Shown here: positions 1 through 12,140 of the stretch, one piece after another
How the letters are laid out: every line of letters begins with the position of its first letter
How positions within the stretch are numbered: the first letter of the stretch is position 1
From: Salvia splendens
Taxonomy: Eukaryota; Streptophyta; Magnoliopsida; Lamiales; Lamiaceae
Assembly (NCBI RefSeq): GCF_004379255.2
Contig: NC_056040.1
Location: 496,001 to 560,000 of the forward strand
Length of the DNA stretch: 64,000 nucleotides
Reading direction: 5' to 3'
Notes under the pieces: model-generated
What the model saw: only the letters and a program-made list of their open reading frames with translations
What the model was told of the DNA's origin: nothing
Database searches by the model: none
Position numbers and translations under genes: made by a program

Positions 1-407
1 CCGCAGTTCCTCAAATACGCCATCACATTCCGCCGCATCATCTGCTTGTTCGATCTCAGGCACGCGAATATCTCCGCCGCTCTCCTAACCTGAACCCTAA
101 GCTGATTCCGAAACATATCCGCCTCGTTCTCCACGATCCTCGCGATCAGATCCACGCTCTCCGAGATCGAATCGCACATTGCCCGATCGAGCTCCGCATC
201 CGCACCGTCGCAGTCCTCCGCCGCCGATTCGACAGCGTCGCAGCCGAAGAAGAGCGCGGAGAGGCTCGAGGAAGTGACGTCGTCGTCATCGGCCTCGGCG
301 CTGTGGTCGCTGCCGCTGCTGACGTAGTCGGGTCGGGTCATATCGCCGCCGACGATCCGCGCCTTCGCATTATCGTCAAACGGGTCAGTCACTCTCTTCA
401 TTCTCAT
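1..407 (-). CDS. N-terminal part of a minus-strand gene, possibly DUF506 (PDDEXK-like) family
   Basis: An open frame runs from an ATG at 407 (other in-frame ATGs at 422, 401 and 341) to the window edge, so the C-terminus is missing. It is GC-rich compared with the AT-rich flank, as expected for an exon. The product starts MRMKRVTDPFDD, has an acidic Ser/Asp stretch, then SLSALFFG, and ends in a helical basic segment (residues RRNVMAYLRNCG) at the edge. The TDPxDD start and the Arg-rich segment leading into LR-x-x-G resemble plant DUF506 proteins, which normally continue with a conserved Cys-Lys-x-x-Trp block. That block lies outside the window, so the family is a guess; coding status is more secure. 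No function is claimed. Confidence 0.5.
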   Translation of the reverse strand, partial: MRMKRVTDPFDDNAKARIVGGDMTRPDYVSSGSDHSAEADDDDVTSSSLSALFFGCDAVESAAEDCDGADAELDRAMCDSISESVDLIARIVENEADMFRNQLRVQVRRAAEIFACLRSNKQMMRRNVMAYLRNC

Positions 408-1442
408 AAAACTCGATTTCATTATTATTTTTTTCTTTGTTTTAAATAGATGAAATGCGTATTTGTTTTGGCTCGAAGACTTAATCGATAGCATGGTCGT
501 GTATTTATATAAGGAAAGGTCACGAGAATTAATAATTAAATATGGAAATACTCCGGGGAATATTCCGTTAATGATTAAATATAAATAAATATGAGTGGGA
601 TAAATAAATGAGGGAAAAGGATAATACCTAGGATTAGTGTTTATTCATTATTCATTCCTATTACTTTTAATTATTTAGAAGCATATTCTTTGGATTGTTC
701 CCGTTGACATGGCAGGAGATTATTGGGCGTTTTAATTTTTAAATCTTTATTTTTTTCATATAGTATCTATTATTGCAAATATAGAGTAATTTTAGTAAAT
801 GTTTAGATAAATAAATCTGCTTTGATATTTTTAGGACACAAATTCTATATTTATGAATATTTTTAGGCAGAATTTTTGGGACAACAACTAGCAAGGTGAA
901 TAAAATATGTACATAAAGAGTACTCCACAGTTGGATTCTTGGGAATTTTTTCTTTGAAATTGGTACATAAATATTAATTAATTTAAAAATAGTTAATTAG
1001 TTGTATATCTGCATAATTATTTCTAGATTGAACTGAATATTTATATTAAATTTTTAAAACCAATTTTTTAATGATATATTATAAATACAATTTAGTAAAA
1101 ATAATACTCCATTATTCATAAAAAGTTAATTTAATAAATTAAAATTCCTTCGCTTCAATTTTAAATTCTGGGATATTATTTCCGCGCAATCTTTGTAGAT
1201 TTGTGTTAGTTAAAAAATAAATATAGACATAGCCAACTTTTAGGGAAGCGTTTATCATGGCGGTGTTACAGTAGTCTTAAAGTTAGTAATTATTAAAATA
1301 CTGATCCACATATCCAAAGTGCCTCACCTTGATCTTATAAGATAAATGCATATACTAGTAGGAGTATACATTTACATCACATCAATAGAATATATAAGAC
1401 AAAACACTCCTCGTGGATAATCAATGTTAATGTGTTCCTCTC

Positions 1443-1463
1443 AATAATAATAATAATAATAAT
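1443..1463. repeat. (AAT)n microsatellite
   Basis: Seven AAT/ATA trinucleotide units in AT-rich intergenic DNA. A second simple repeat, (GA)n, lies at 1600-1618. Confidence 0.85.
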
Positions 1464-1866
1464 TATACAAATAAAAAATACTATAAATGAATGATGTTTG
1501 TGCAACTGGTAATAAAATTGATGGTTTGAGGCGTGGGTGGGTGGGTGGGTGATGGGGATAAAGGTATAGTGGCCATGTCTCTTGGTGAGTGCTAAAGGTG
1601 GAGAGAGAGAGAGAGAGATAAGTTTGCATATTATGGAGAAACGTGTTAATCGGTGATAAGCAACGAGTGCGACCATTGGTAATAAATCTTGGAATTTTTA
1701 GAGGTGGATATGCAAAATATGCTGTCTGCTATTCCAACAACTAATCCTACTAATATTTTATTTCAATATATTCAATGTCTACGTGGTCACACCTCCGGCT
1801 CAATATTTTATCCATACTCAAAATATTGATATATTTATTCTCTGTTTCGACTATAATAATAATAAT

Positions 1867-1950
1867 ATTAGTATTAGTATTAGTATTAGTATTAGTATTA
1901 GTATTAGTATTAGTATTAGTATTAGTATTAGTATTAGTATTAGTATTAGT
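1867..1950. repeat. (ATTAGT)14 hexanucleotide array
   Basis: Fourteen consecutive, apparently perfect ATTAGT units, preceded by a short (AAT)n. It produces spurious Leu-Val or Ile-Ser dipeptide frames on the plus strand, which are not genes. The unit differs from the plant telomere repeat TTTAGGG. It is likely a polymorphic microsatellite. Confidence 0.95.
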
Positions 1951-3574
1951 ATTATTACTATTAACATAGTAGTAGGAGTTTAGACGCTTCCCCTTAAATT
2001 AATATGTTGAGTTAAATAGGAAATCATAATTAATTACAAAATAAATAATTGAAGAGGTAAAAAAAGTATAAGAAAAATTAAATTAAATTTATTATTTTTT
2101 GTCATAAAAGAAAATTAATTCAACTATAATAGAATTATAAAAATAAATACGATTTAAACTACGATGTGATAGAGGGAGCAATTATGTTGAGATTCGTCGA
2201 AATTCTAGTTTGAACAAATAGAATAATCAAGTTGTAAGTATTTGTAATATTACCTTCATATGACTATTCATGTTTATAATCAACTAACTATAAAACCATG
2301 CACTATTTGATTATAGCTGGAATGAGCTAAATAAATACGCGTTGAACGATACCATAACAATAAATTTAAAATTTAAACAACGCAAATTTCAGAAACCGAT
2401 TGATAAATGCGTAAATTAATTACTAAGTTTTGTAGTACAATAATTTTTAGCTCCGTAAATAGTAGCACGTGTCTATTGTTCTTCCATTGGGACTGTGACA
2501 CCGACATCGATATTATTGGTCGTGTAGTGGTGAGTCATCACTGTTGTGTTTCAACCACGTGAGTATAAAATTAAATTAGGTGATAAAATATTCCATTTGG
2601 TTCTCAAAAGATAGGCTAATAGAATGCGACTTGAGTTTAACAAAAACAATCGGTAGCAAAAGTAATATCAATAATAATTAACTTATCGTACTATATCATA
2701 GTCGTAGAAAAAATTTTTGAAAGGAAAATTGCGTAGAAAATTTTATGCTATTTTAAATTGAGTTTTGAGTTACAGGTCAGTGTAGTAGATAGGTTCGAGT
2801 TCATATATAATTGCCAGTAATAAATATAATGCTCCTACTAAATTGGTTCCTTATTTCTCTAAAAAAGTTATCATTATATTAAGTTTATATTCGTGAATGA
2901 GATATACAGAAAAGGCATAAATGTAAACATCAGTATCTTCTTTCTGTGATCGGAAATTGATTCGGAACAAGTAGAGGAAATTAAAAAAACACGCCGTCTT
3001 TAGTTTGTTTATAGTAAGTAAATATCATAACGATCTGAAAATAACAATATCGCCCCTGATTTTATTTTTAAATTTTTTTCTCATTGCTTACAAGAGTAAT
3101 GTTAAGCATAATAAAATTTAAAATTACACTAATATTGTGGATTACTCTATTATTATTTCGCCTAAAGAAGATTATTAGACTGAAAAGTTGGTCCAATGCT
3201 TTGCCAATTCATGTATTGTGATTGGGGTAGATATGAAGGGCTGACTAAATTTGGGTCAAAAGCCCAATCAAGAAATTAGAATACTTGGTTCAAATTTGAC
3301 ATTCAAACTTTAGCCACAAGAATTTTGCCTCGAAACAAAAAGTTTGCAACAAAAAAAACACTGTACAATTTCGGTTTCTGGAGACCTATGTGAGATTTCT
3401 AACTACTATAGTAATTAAATCGGACCTACTGTAAGTTATGCAATGATCATACTGTTCTATAAACCTTACGATTTTCGAACGCGCTCGAAAAAATCACAAA
3501 TCACGAATAAGTTGTCCTTGTTCTGCTGGAGAGATGCTGCGAATACTTACATGAACATATCGGAGATCCCAGCT

Positions 3575-6341
3575 TCAGTCCATCCGGTAGGCCCAGCCGT
3601 GCGCCTCCAGATATGCTCGCACGGCTTCTTTTATGGCCAAATTCGGTACCAACTGAGACGGATGCAGCGTTTCATGGGTAATGGGGTCAAATTTACCCAC
3701 CTAACAAATGGAAAATTCGGAAGCCACACTCATACACATGCTTATGAGTTATGATGGAAATTACGATCATGTGAGTTCAGAGACGCGATAACTCACCTTC
3801 TGGAGGTGATCGAGGATCACTCCTCTTTCGTATGTCACCCCACTCGGAGTGATCACAGGATCACGCAAAATATCCAGAGTGATTTTACAACATAGGTAGT
3901 CTGGCACCTGAAAAACAATAAATGGAAATTTAAGAAGACGGGTAATCATATGAACATACAAAGACATCGATGCTCACCTCCGTTGGGGTATCATTCTCTG
4001 TAGCTTTCTCAAATACTAGGTTCAAGGCTTTGATTTGATCTAAAGCAGAGAGGTGAGTTTCGACGAAACCTTCTTTTTCAGAAGCATCGCTTAGGGCTGC
4101 TTCACAAGCTTCTCTGTTATGCACAGTAAGCAATGCACGGATAAAAAACAGACATCACGCCATACCATAAGCACGTGCAGAAAAAATTTTAAGAACGGCA
4201 AAGAAGAGAAACCAAAAGATGGAAATTACTTTAAGTTCCGAAGCTCCCAAGAACGCTTGGTGGACTCTTGTTCCCATAACAAGTATTTTGCCTTCGCGAG
4301 CTCTTGCCATATTTCCTCTACCATGTATCCTTGGGGGTTTGCACCCCTGCCAAGATCCAGCGCCTAACATCATGCGTCACGAACAACCAAACATCATTTT
4401 CAATCAAGGCCCAATGATCCAAATAAAAGAACCATAATGACGTAGCAGTCACCCCAATTCATCTTGATCAAAACATTTACACAGCCAAAATAGTGGACAC
4501 GAATCACATGCAAACATATGAATACAGATCTTGGGCCTCGAGGAAAAGAGAGCTCTCACTTATTTATGCAAATCCATCATACCTTCTCCAACTCAATCAC
4601 TCCTTTCGAATATTCTTTCTTTTGCAGCAGAGCAAGACCGAGCAAATAGTGCGCCTAAAAGGAAAAGTCATCAACAATTAGTTGTAATTATAGTTCGAAA
4701 GTTTTTTGATAGGTAAATATAGAAGTATAGCCACAAGAATATCTCAATGCTTCATATCTAACATTTCAATAGAGTCGCGCTTGAACGGAACAAATATTTT
4801 CAAAGGAAGCACCTGCAAGCTAGTTAAAAGTTCAGTTATTCAAAATTCATGAAGGCAAACAAGTTTCATAATAGTTATGGTTTCCGTAACTTCCAAAGAG
4901 AGCCAAGAGAAAATATGTCTGTTGTATGTTGGATGTTAACAGAATAAGAAACGACCATACGCACATACATAGTTACAGACATACATACATTTTACCATCC
5001 AAAACTTATCAGAGTCAGAAACTATGTTTAACTATAGTCTCAGAAAACTAAAAGACAACATAATATCAATGTTTTCAATAACTACTGCGCCCCTATACAG
5101 AACAAGCCTATAAAGTTGATCGCCGATGGGGAGAGGATCCCCTGCTGTGCAAAAATCACAGCAGGGCCTGCTGCCCCATACACCACCATTTTATATTATT
5201 ATTTTTTTTATAAAAAAAAATAAAAATTTAATATTTTAAAATTGTTTGTGAGGGGCAGCAGGGCCCTGCTGTGATTTGTGCACAGCAGGGGATCCTCTCC
5301 CTCGCCGATGTCCCCTTTTCCACCCAGAAAATATCAACATTTTCCTCACTCTGCCTTAAGGAAACGAAAATGATTAGGCTCCAGCAGCATCTTATCAGGA
5401 ACTAACAACAAAAATCACTGTACCCATCGAATTCAAGGCTACTTTGCCAACAACTTCCAATCAGATTGTGTCTAAGACTAGGAAGAGTAAACAATTATTA
5501 ATCCTATAACTTTTTTCCTTCCCCACACTTATGGTTCATTCGATTACCCACTTATTTATACTAAGGAGGGGGAGCAGTATGAGGTGAAAATAACTCGTAT
5601 AGCATTGGAACCGAGATTCTTTTAACTGAATGGTTACTGCAACTCATGCCGTATTCCTTCATAATTCAATCAACAATTCGCTTCATTTTCAGATAGGTTA
5701 CAACCTCGAATCCATCGAGGCGCTGGTTTTCACTATTAATGATGCCTAATCATTTGTTTCTCAATATACACACACTCCTTCACATTCCTTCTTCACAATT
5801 ACTAATTTAATTTTGATGATTCACATAAACCTCAGCAGAAATAGCAAAATCACAGATAATATGATGATCACAAATGAACAAAGAAGACCTAGAAGAATGT
5901 CGCACAGTGTTTACACTCCATACCTTTACAGAATAGTGATCGAGCTGAATCGCTCTCCTGCAATCCTCCTCCACACGCGCCCAGTCACTGCAGATAACGA
6001 GAGAGAAAAAAAACGAATGAAAACAATAGATCTCAAACAGAGATAGGAAACGAAATCTTCTCCAAATTGAAATCGGAAACGAGTTGAGTGGTCGTACATA
6101 CTTCCGCTTGCGATGACAGAGAGCGCGATTGGTCCAATACACCGCCACATCGGGGCACAGCGCAATAGCCTAAAGAGAATCGAACTTCTTCAGCAACACG
6201 AACGTAAGAGAGAAAAAAGGTAATCAGTTTGAAAGAAAAAAAAACTACCTCGGTATAAGCATCAATGGCGGCGCCTAACCGATCCTTCTTGAAGTACGTG
6301 TTGCCGTCTTGCCTCAGCTGCTCGGCTTGTTTCGCCGCCAT
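3575..6341 (-). CDS. CHIP: CHIP: TPR/U-box E3 ubiquitin ligase
   Basis: Spliced minus-strand gene. I place CDS exons at 6341-6249, 6169-6102, 5987-5924, 4654-4583, 4363-4230, 4113-3978, 3907-3797 and 3700-3575, all with GT-AG introns and consistent phase; they sum to 804 nt, 267 residues, close to the known plant CHIP length. The N-terminal TPR region (about residues 1-115) includes the segments YWTNRALCHRKR and AHYLLGLALLQKKEY; a helical linker follows; the U-box starts near residue 190 (VPDYLCCKITLDILRDPVI, then SGVTYER) and ends with GWAYRMD. CHIP binds the C-termini of Hsp70/Hsp90 through the TPR domain and ubiquitinates chaperone clients in the cytosol, working with E2 enzymes like the one at 61.4-63.2 kb. 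An upstream in-frame ATG at 6353 would add four residues. At the exon 2/3 junction Asn replaces the Lys usual in Arabidopsis. Intron 3 (4655-5923) hosts a MITE. Confidence 0.92.
5129..5301. mobile_element. MITE with 9-bp target duplication, Mutator-like, in a CHIP intron
   Basis: A 173-bp element with terminal inverted repeats of roughly 50 bp beginning GGGAGAGGATCCCCTG at each end, separated by an AT-rich core. It is flanked by the perfect 9-bp direct repeat TCGCCGATG at 5120-5128 and 5302-5310. Long TIRs and a 9-bp duplication are characteristic of Mutator-like elements. It has no coding capacity and lies in CHIP intron 3, so splicing should remove it. Confidence 0.85.
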
Positions 6342-6691
6342 TGTTGGCGACATGAACGAGTGAATAGGAGAGAGAAAATGAGCGGATCCAGAGATTTGCT
6401 GATTTTGCAATAGATTATGAATGTGTTTGTTTATAAATATCTTTTCTATAAATCGGCCCCCGAATTGGAATTAGATTTGAGTTAGTATTACAAATAATTT
6501 AGCTCTAGAATGTTCTATTTAAGTTAATTAAATTTGTGTATCAGTTTGGTCAATACTCAATAGTCGTCTTAATATTTATATGGTTCATTAAATATATGAA
6601 TCTGACGTGTGACACATCTCAAATATATAGCCTTTCCTAGATGCTCAACTTTGTTTAGATTATACAACATCTATTCCAACTTAACATTTCC
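6342..6691. other. CHIP upstream region
   Basis: About 350 bp of AT-rich DNA between the CHIP start codon and the Harbinger element. It should contain the CHIP 5' leader and proximal promoter; I see no distinct motif to name. Confidence 0.5.
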
Positions 6692-6916
6692 TTAGGGTGT
6701 CCACTATAAGGCGGACACGCCCAATAGCTCCGCCCCAGTTTTTGTTCATAGCCCCAATTTTATTGTTCATAGTCCCAAAATTTTGTGTCCGCCACTATAG
6801 TGGACACCTCCAATAGCCCCAAATTTTATAATCAACTTTCATTTTATAATATTTCAAGTAATTATGAACAAATTTATCGGGCTCTTAGTGGATTAGAAGA
6901 AGCCGACTATACGAAT

Positions 6917-6962
6917 TAAAAATAAAAATAAAAATAAAAATAAAAATAAAAATAAAAATAAA
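6917..6962. repeat. (TAAAAA)n simple repeat
   Basis: About seven to eight TAAAAA units inside the left end of the Harbinger element. Confidence 0.9.
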
Positions 6963-7033
6963 ATTAGAACTACACACTAAATTAAAATTAAAATCACACA
7001 CTACATTGAATCTAGTACAAATCACTACCAAGT

Positions 7034-8337
7034 TTACACAACGCCACTACCTCCCCTACGTGCCCACACTTCTTCAATCAAATCGGTCTGCAGTGTGTTA
7101 TGTGATGTGGTCCTGCGCATATCAGCGAAGCGTTGGATCAAATATTCATTGCTCCGTGGTACGCCCATCTGGATCGGCGCGGACGCGACACCGTGACTTG
7201 TACTTGCACCCTCTTCCGGCGCCCATCGCTCTGCCGCAAATCCTTCATCTTCTATTATCATATTATGCAATATGATACAGGCTAACATAATATTCGCGAC
7301 ATCATCTTCGTGCCAAGCTCGTGCCGGACACCGTATAATAGCCCACCGCGATTGGAGGACACCAAAAGCCCGCTCAACGTCCTTCCTAGCACTCTCTTGT
7401 TTGCGCGCAAAATATTGTTTCTTCGGTCCTACCAGTTGGCGGACAGTCTTCACGAATACGGGCCACCGCGGATATATTCTATCTGCCAAATAGTATCCCC
7501 TACTGTACTGCGTACCGTTGGCTACGAAGCTGATTTCTGGCCCTCCCCCCGGCACTCCTCGTTGAAGAGAGGCGACGACTGAAGAACATTGATGTCGTTG
7601 TTAGAACCTGCCACGCCGAAATACGCATGCCAGATCTTCAGACGGTAGTCCGCAACGGCTTCCAGTATCATCGTTGGATGTTTGCTTTTGAATCCAGTAG
7701 TGAACTGGCCTTTCCATGCCACAGGGCAGTTCCTCCACTCCCAATGCATGCAATCGATGCTTCCTAACATTCCTGGGAAGCCGTGCACCGACCCGTGCAT
7801 ATCAAGTAGGCGCTGACACTCATCCGGGTTGGGCTTCCATAGAAACTCCCCACCGAAAATTTCCCGGATCCCCTTACAGAACTGCCTAAGCACCGTGAGG
7901 CTAGTCGTCTCACCCATCTGTAGGTATTCATCGAACATGTCCGCTGGTCCAGCGTAGGCAAGCTGTCGGATTGCAGCGGTGCACTTCTGTTGTGTGGACA
8001 GCCCGATCCGGCCAGCCGCATCACGCCGGAGGGTGAAGCACCGGTAACGCTCCGCCAAATTCGTCGCTATATAGTTGAACAGCCGCTGCGACATCCTGAA
8101 TCTCCGGCGGAATACCTCGGGTGGATAACGGGGGTTATCCTCGAAGTAATCATCCATTAAACCTTGGTGAGCACCGACGTGATCTCGTGGGATTGTCCGC
8201 CGATGAGTAATGGTGCGAGGGATCGGATCCTCCGCATCCTCCGCCTCCTCCGCCAAACGGGCCGCTACCTCCTGGGCGGCCTGGTGTTGCACCTGTTGAA
8301 TCAGAGCATTCCAGTTGTCTCTCCACAAATTGTTCAT
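7034..8337 (-). pseudogene. PIF/Harbinger (HARBI1-like) DDE transposase with one frameshift
   Basis: The frame opens at ATG 8337 and covers the N-terminal and central parts, ending shortly after NNDINVLQSSPLF; the remainder continues in another frame to 7034. The break falls in a run of six G residues (minus strand) near 7541-7552, so one base inserted or lost, or a sequencing error, explains it. All three catalytic acids appear present: Asp in GSIDCMHWEW, Asp in GSNNDINVL, and Glu in VERAFGVLQSRW. The joined length would be about 435 residues, normal for plant HARBI1-like transposases. The C-terminus has the usual ILHNMIIEDE motif. Confidence 0.88.
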
Positions 8338-8663
8338 TTCCGACCCCAAATTGTAGTGAGAGAAATTTGTATAGATGTTGTGTTTGAATGGTGTGAAAAT
8401 AATGAATGGAGTGGGGTGTATTTATAGGTGAATTGAAGTGTAAAAAAAAATTTAAAATTCGCATGCAACCGCCGCGGCTATAATGTCCCCCACTATAGGC
8501 GCGACTATACCCCCCCCCCCCCCCGCCGCGTCCTCGCCCCGCACCCGGCGATTCCTCGTCCGCCGCGTCCACCCCCGCGGCGGACACCCTTCCCACTATA
8601 AGCCGCCCCGCTTCCGCCCCAAACGCAGCTATAGCCGCGTCCACATTATAGTGGACGCTCTTA

Positions 8664-9661
8664 CTCTGTAGGGATGTCAAAATAGATATTCGGTATCGGG
8701 TATCGGGTTACCCGATACCCGTAACCCGATACCCGATCAGGTATATCTGAATTACCCGATTTTTCAAATATTTGTTTAAATTTGATAAATTATGTATTTA
8801 TTCTACTATTATTTAAAAAATTAAATAATTAAATATACTCCCAAAATCCTTCACTCTCTTAAGTCATAGGATTAAAGCATGAATTATGATGTTTATTATG
8901 CATAAATGATGATGTTATAACTTATGAATTTTTTTCTTCTCGTACTAGCAGTTTTTTCCATTTAAATTTAAAATACTCCAAGTTTGTATCAAATTCGACC
9001 TACAAGTCTGTATTTCTAAACGTTTATAGTTAATTTTCTCATGAAATAATAAAAAAATAAAATAAAAAAATCAAAATACACCCAAGTCAGGTATTCAGTG
9101 CTCGAAATCATTTTCAAATCAGATATCATTAGATTTTGGAAAATTCAAAATCGGATACCCGATTTGAGAAGCCTATCGTTTAGATATGAGAGTTGAATAA
9201 AAGTTTAATTTTGTCAATAGAGAAAATGTAGAGTACCACTTATGTTAAAAAGTGCTCCACATTACTAAATAGTAGTTGAACAAAACGTAGACTAGATCAG
9301 AAAATTTTTCTTTTTTATGTTTACAGAATGTACTCTGATTCGCTTCACAAGCTCTGTTGCTTCGAGAGGTCGGCACCTTGTGTCCCGAGAACTGACAATA
9401 TTCTTTTAAACAAACAAGACTTTGACCATAATTCTCCGAGAACTTAATTATTTCAATCCACGCAACTTTTAACGAACTTCATTTGAAGATAACAAAAAGA
9501 TGAACTGCATGTTTAAATGAAGTTCAAAATGTCTTGATTGCAAATCACATAAATCAAAACAAAGTCGAATAATTCAACTCTCCGGTCAATAATCTTAATA
9601 CTAGCAACTAAAAACATTGACATAAAAAATGGGAATAAGCAGCAGAGCTGTGCAACACAGC
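8664..9661. other. Intergenic region with a CCCGATA/TATCGGG repeat cluster
   Basis: AT-rich DNA between the Harbinger element and the 3' end of eL32. At about 8690-8760 the heptamers TATCGGG and CCCGATA alternate to form a strong palindrome, and TACCCGAT recurs near 8753 and 9155. Such sequence is seen in hAT-type MITEs, but I could not define ends or a target duplication. No gene seen. Confidence 0.45.
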
Positions 9662-10540
9662 TTACTCATCTTCCTGGCTGCGCAGCCTTGCCAGTTTGTT
9701 GGTGACTACAACATCGAGCTGAGCTGCCCGCTCAACAATCTCCTTTCTCTTCCTGGTCGAGACATTGTGCGCAATCTCAGCACAGTACTTCCTGGCAACA
9801 AACGATCAACGTGGCGTGTTATAACTCACAGTTGCACTCAAAATCAATCTAACAGTAAATGTAGTAGTAAAACATTAGAGATAACACACAAACAAATGAA
9901 CCTGTTGTGCATCATAAGGAGTTCAAGCTCCTTAACGTTGTGGACCAGGAATTTTTTAAACCCATTCGGCAAATAGTGACGGGTTTTCTTGTCACTACCG
10001 TAGCCAATATTGGGCATCAATGTGACACCTTTAAACTTCCTCCTAACCCGGGAATCAATACCCTTGGGCCTGCGCCAGTTTGTCTATCACATGAAAAAAC
10101 AAAGTGAATTAACACAACAGTTTGACAATAGGCCATCTTCATACAAACAAAAGAAACTGAAATTAATCTTTTTGAGCAAATTCAACTATGGACTAAACCA
10201 AATTGCAAATATCAAGTAATGGACTCATAAAAAATCTGTAGACCCCATCTATGTAGGTATTACTCACTCCAACAGTCAACTTAACATAATCACCAGAATG
10301 AGTCCTAAAACAAGGCAATATCATCACTCTACTATAAATTTCAGGTAATAAGTTGCACCCATCATCCTTCTTCTGTCATATTCGATTTGTGACGAACTTA
10401 GCATTACAAAATCTACAAATACAAATAGAATTAAAAATAAATAAGTGTACCTTGAGACAGGCATATCTGTCGCTGTGATGCCTCTTAAACTGGGTGACAC
10501 GCTTCTTCACAACCTTTTTGTTCAACAAAGGAACAGCCAT
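9662..10540 (-). CDS. RPL32: 60S ribosomal protein L32 (eL32)
   Basis: Three coding exons on the minus strand: 10540-10451, 10083-9902 and 9791-9662, with GT-AG introns; the sum is 402 nt, giving 133 residues, the family length. The product starts [15 protein letters not shown], contains [38 protein letters not shown] and [20 protein letters not shown], and ends [10 protein letters not shown]. These are diagnostic for eL32, a structural protein of the large cytosolic ribosomal subunit. The start codon is preceded by an acceptor 5 bp upstream, so a non-coding first exon (about 10,979-11,060) is spliced to it by an intron of about 430 bp, a common arrangement in plant ribosomal protein genes. 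The frame is complete and looks functional. Confidence 0.95.
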
Positions 10541-10978
10541 AGCTTCTGCAAATATGCAAGGAATAGTATTCAGAAGTAAGCACATCAAAACAAATACTGC
10601 ATATTCCCCAAATTTCCAGATTCGCACAGCAAATTTCAATCAACCGAACATATTGAATGTATAAACAATTTTCTAGTATTAATCAAACTGCAAAGCTTCT
10701 GTTATGCAGATATACATCAACAACTGAACAAAAATAGAGAATATCTAGCAATAGAGCTACTTCTCTAAAATGAACGCAGAGGAATCAAATTGAGACTACT
10801 GCAGAAATAATCCATCGATACATTTATCAAAACAGCTGTATTAGCATATCGAGTAGATTAAATCTTCGTAAATGTCGGATTGAGTTAAAAATCTATACAG
10901 ATTCAGCTAACAAACAACAGTGAACATGAACGAAATTGTATCTACGCAGGCAGGAATGAAGAAACAACGGCGGCAGAC

Positions 10979-11110
10979 CTGGTGATGCGGCGGCGCTGGA
11001 TCTCCTCCTTTAGTGTCTCGACGCTATGCGAGAAAACTATGAGGTATTGCTTTAGGGTTTTGAGCAATTTATACAGTGAATACAGCTGAGTTTTGAATTG
11101 GGCCGAAATA
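10979..11110 (-). promoter_or_regulatory. eL32 5' leader exon and promoter motifs (telo-box, site II)
   Basis: On the minus strand AAACCCTAA (telo-box) lies at 11060-11052 and TGGGCC-type site II sequence at 11099-11104 (GGCCCA on the minus strand). These two motifs typically occur together in promoters of plant ribosomal protein genes and link expression to cell division and growth. A donor site (CACCAG then GTCTGC) at 10979/10978 ends the non-coding leader exon. The transcription start is not known; the telo-box may lie in or just upstream of the leader. Confidence 0.65.
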
Positions 11111-12135
11111 AAATTAGGCCTTATTGTCACTGGGTTGGATTTTGTTTGTCATTGGTACTGTAGTATTTTGTTTTTATATTTATAAGGAAATTATATTCTT
11201 AGTCTTCCATTTTTTTTAAATAATCTTTGTATCTAGGAGTATAAAATATGAATATTGCTCTAGCTTCTTAGCCTTCTTTTATAATAGAGTTTGTTAGTAC
11301 TATTTAGGGCTGCATTTGATAGACTATCCATGTTACGGGTAATTACGAAATGACCATGTTATGTATCATGATTTGTGCTATTTATATTTTTAATTAGTAT
11401 GTTTGGTGCAAAATATGTATAATATCATGCTAAAAGTTATATATACTTAAATAACCTCAATAATATTATATATGTACAAACTGAGAATTGGAAATGTGGA
11501 GGACAATTTAGTAATTTTGTTTAAGTATTTTGGTTCAACTTTTCAAATTGTTAGTTAATCCATCAAAATTGTGTGTAATAAGCAGACTTCAAGTTGGGCT
11601 TCGTGGGGCCATAAAAATAACACTGAGTTGTTTACTTAGATTAATTAAGTACTCTCTCTGTTCCATGTTAAAAGTAATCATCTCTCTTACTTTATTCTGT
11701 ATCCATTTAACACATTATTCTTATTCTCTGTGCCGAAAAGAAGTGTCTTTGTTAGCAAAGAACGAATAAAATACCAAACACACAATTAAAATTAGAAAAG
11801 GACTTGTAACTTGTCGCATATAGCTATCATATACCCCTTAAAAATATAAAGATTACTCTCTGTCGCATTTATTCTTTGTTAAAGAGTCCCATTTAATGTT
11901 TTTTTAATACACTTTTAATGCATGAGAGTTTAAATAATATGTATTCATCACATTATTTAACATTTTTCCAAATGCACGTGACTCAAATAAATGTGTCGAA
12001 TGTTACGAAACTAAAGCACAAGCAATCATGAATATAAATAAATAAATATATGAATTATTTACTAGTTTGATACTCCATGATATGTAACAAATAAATTTGA
12101 TTATTATTCGGGTGGAATTTATAAATCATTACTGG
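11111..12135. other. AT-rich intergenic region
   Basis: About 1 kb between eL32 and the Tat-type retrotransposon. I see no coding frame, RNA gene or convincing repeat. Confidence 0.6.
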
Positions 12136-12140
12136 TATAC

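Larger units (their letters stand above)
408..3574. other. AT-rich intergenic region
   Basis: About 3.2 kb between the partial gene at the left edge and the 3' end of CHIP. It contains the microsatellites listed separately and no frame I can defend as a gene. The part next to 407 should hold the promoter of the partial gene. Confidence 0.6.
6695..8660 (-). mobile_element. PIF/Harbinger transposon, transposase frame broken
   Basis: A 1,966-bp element bounded by TTA target duplications (6692-6694 and 8661-8663) and imperfect terminal inverted repeats (GGGTGTCCACTATAA on the left, GAGCGTCCACTATAA on the right, read inward). The TIR-like CCACTATAGTGGAC recurs near 6790. A (TAAAAA)n tract lies at 6917-6962 and a run of 15 C at 8510-8524. 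It carries a DDE transposase on the minus strand but no Myb/SANT-like second ORF, so it lacks one of the two proteins usual for autonomous PIF/Harbinger elements. Confidence 0.88.

Noticed and set aside
1867..1950. Interstitial telomere repeat
   Set aside because: Unit is ATTAGT, not TTTAGGG or a known plant variant.
1775..1983. Two plus-strand frames over the ATTAGT array
   Set aside because: They only translate the hexamer repeat into dipeptides; no conserved protein features.
3443..3754. Plus-strand frame of 103 codons
   Set aside because: It lies antisense to the last CHIP exon and its 3' flank; CHIP explains the sequence.
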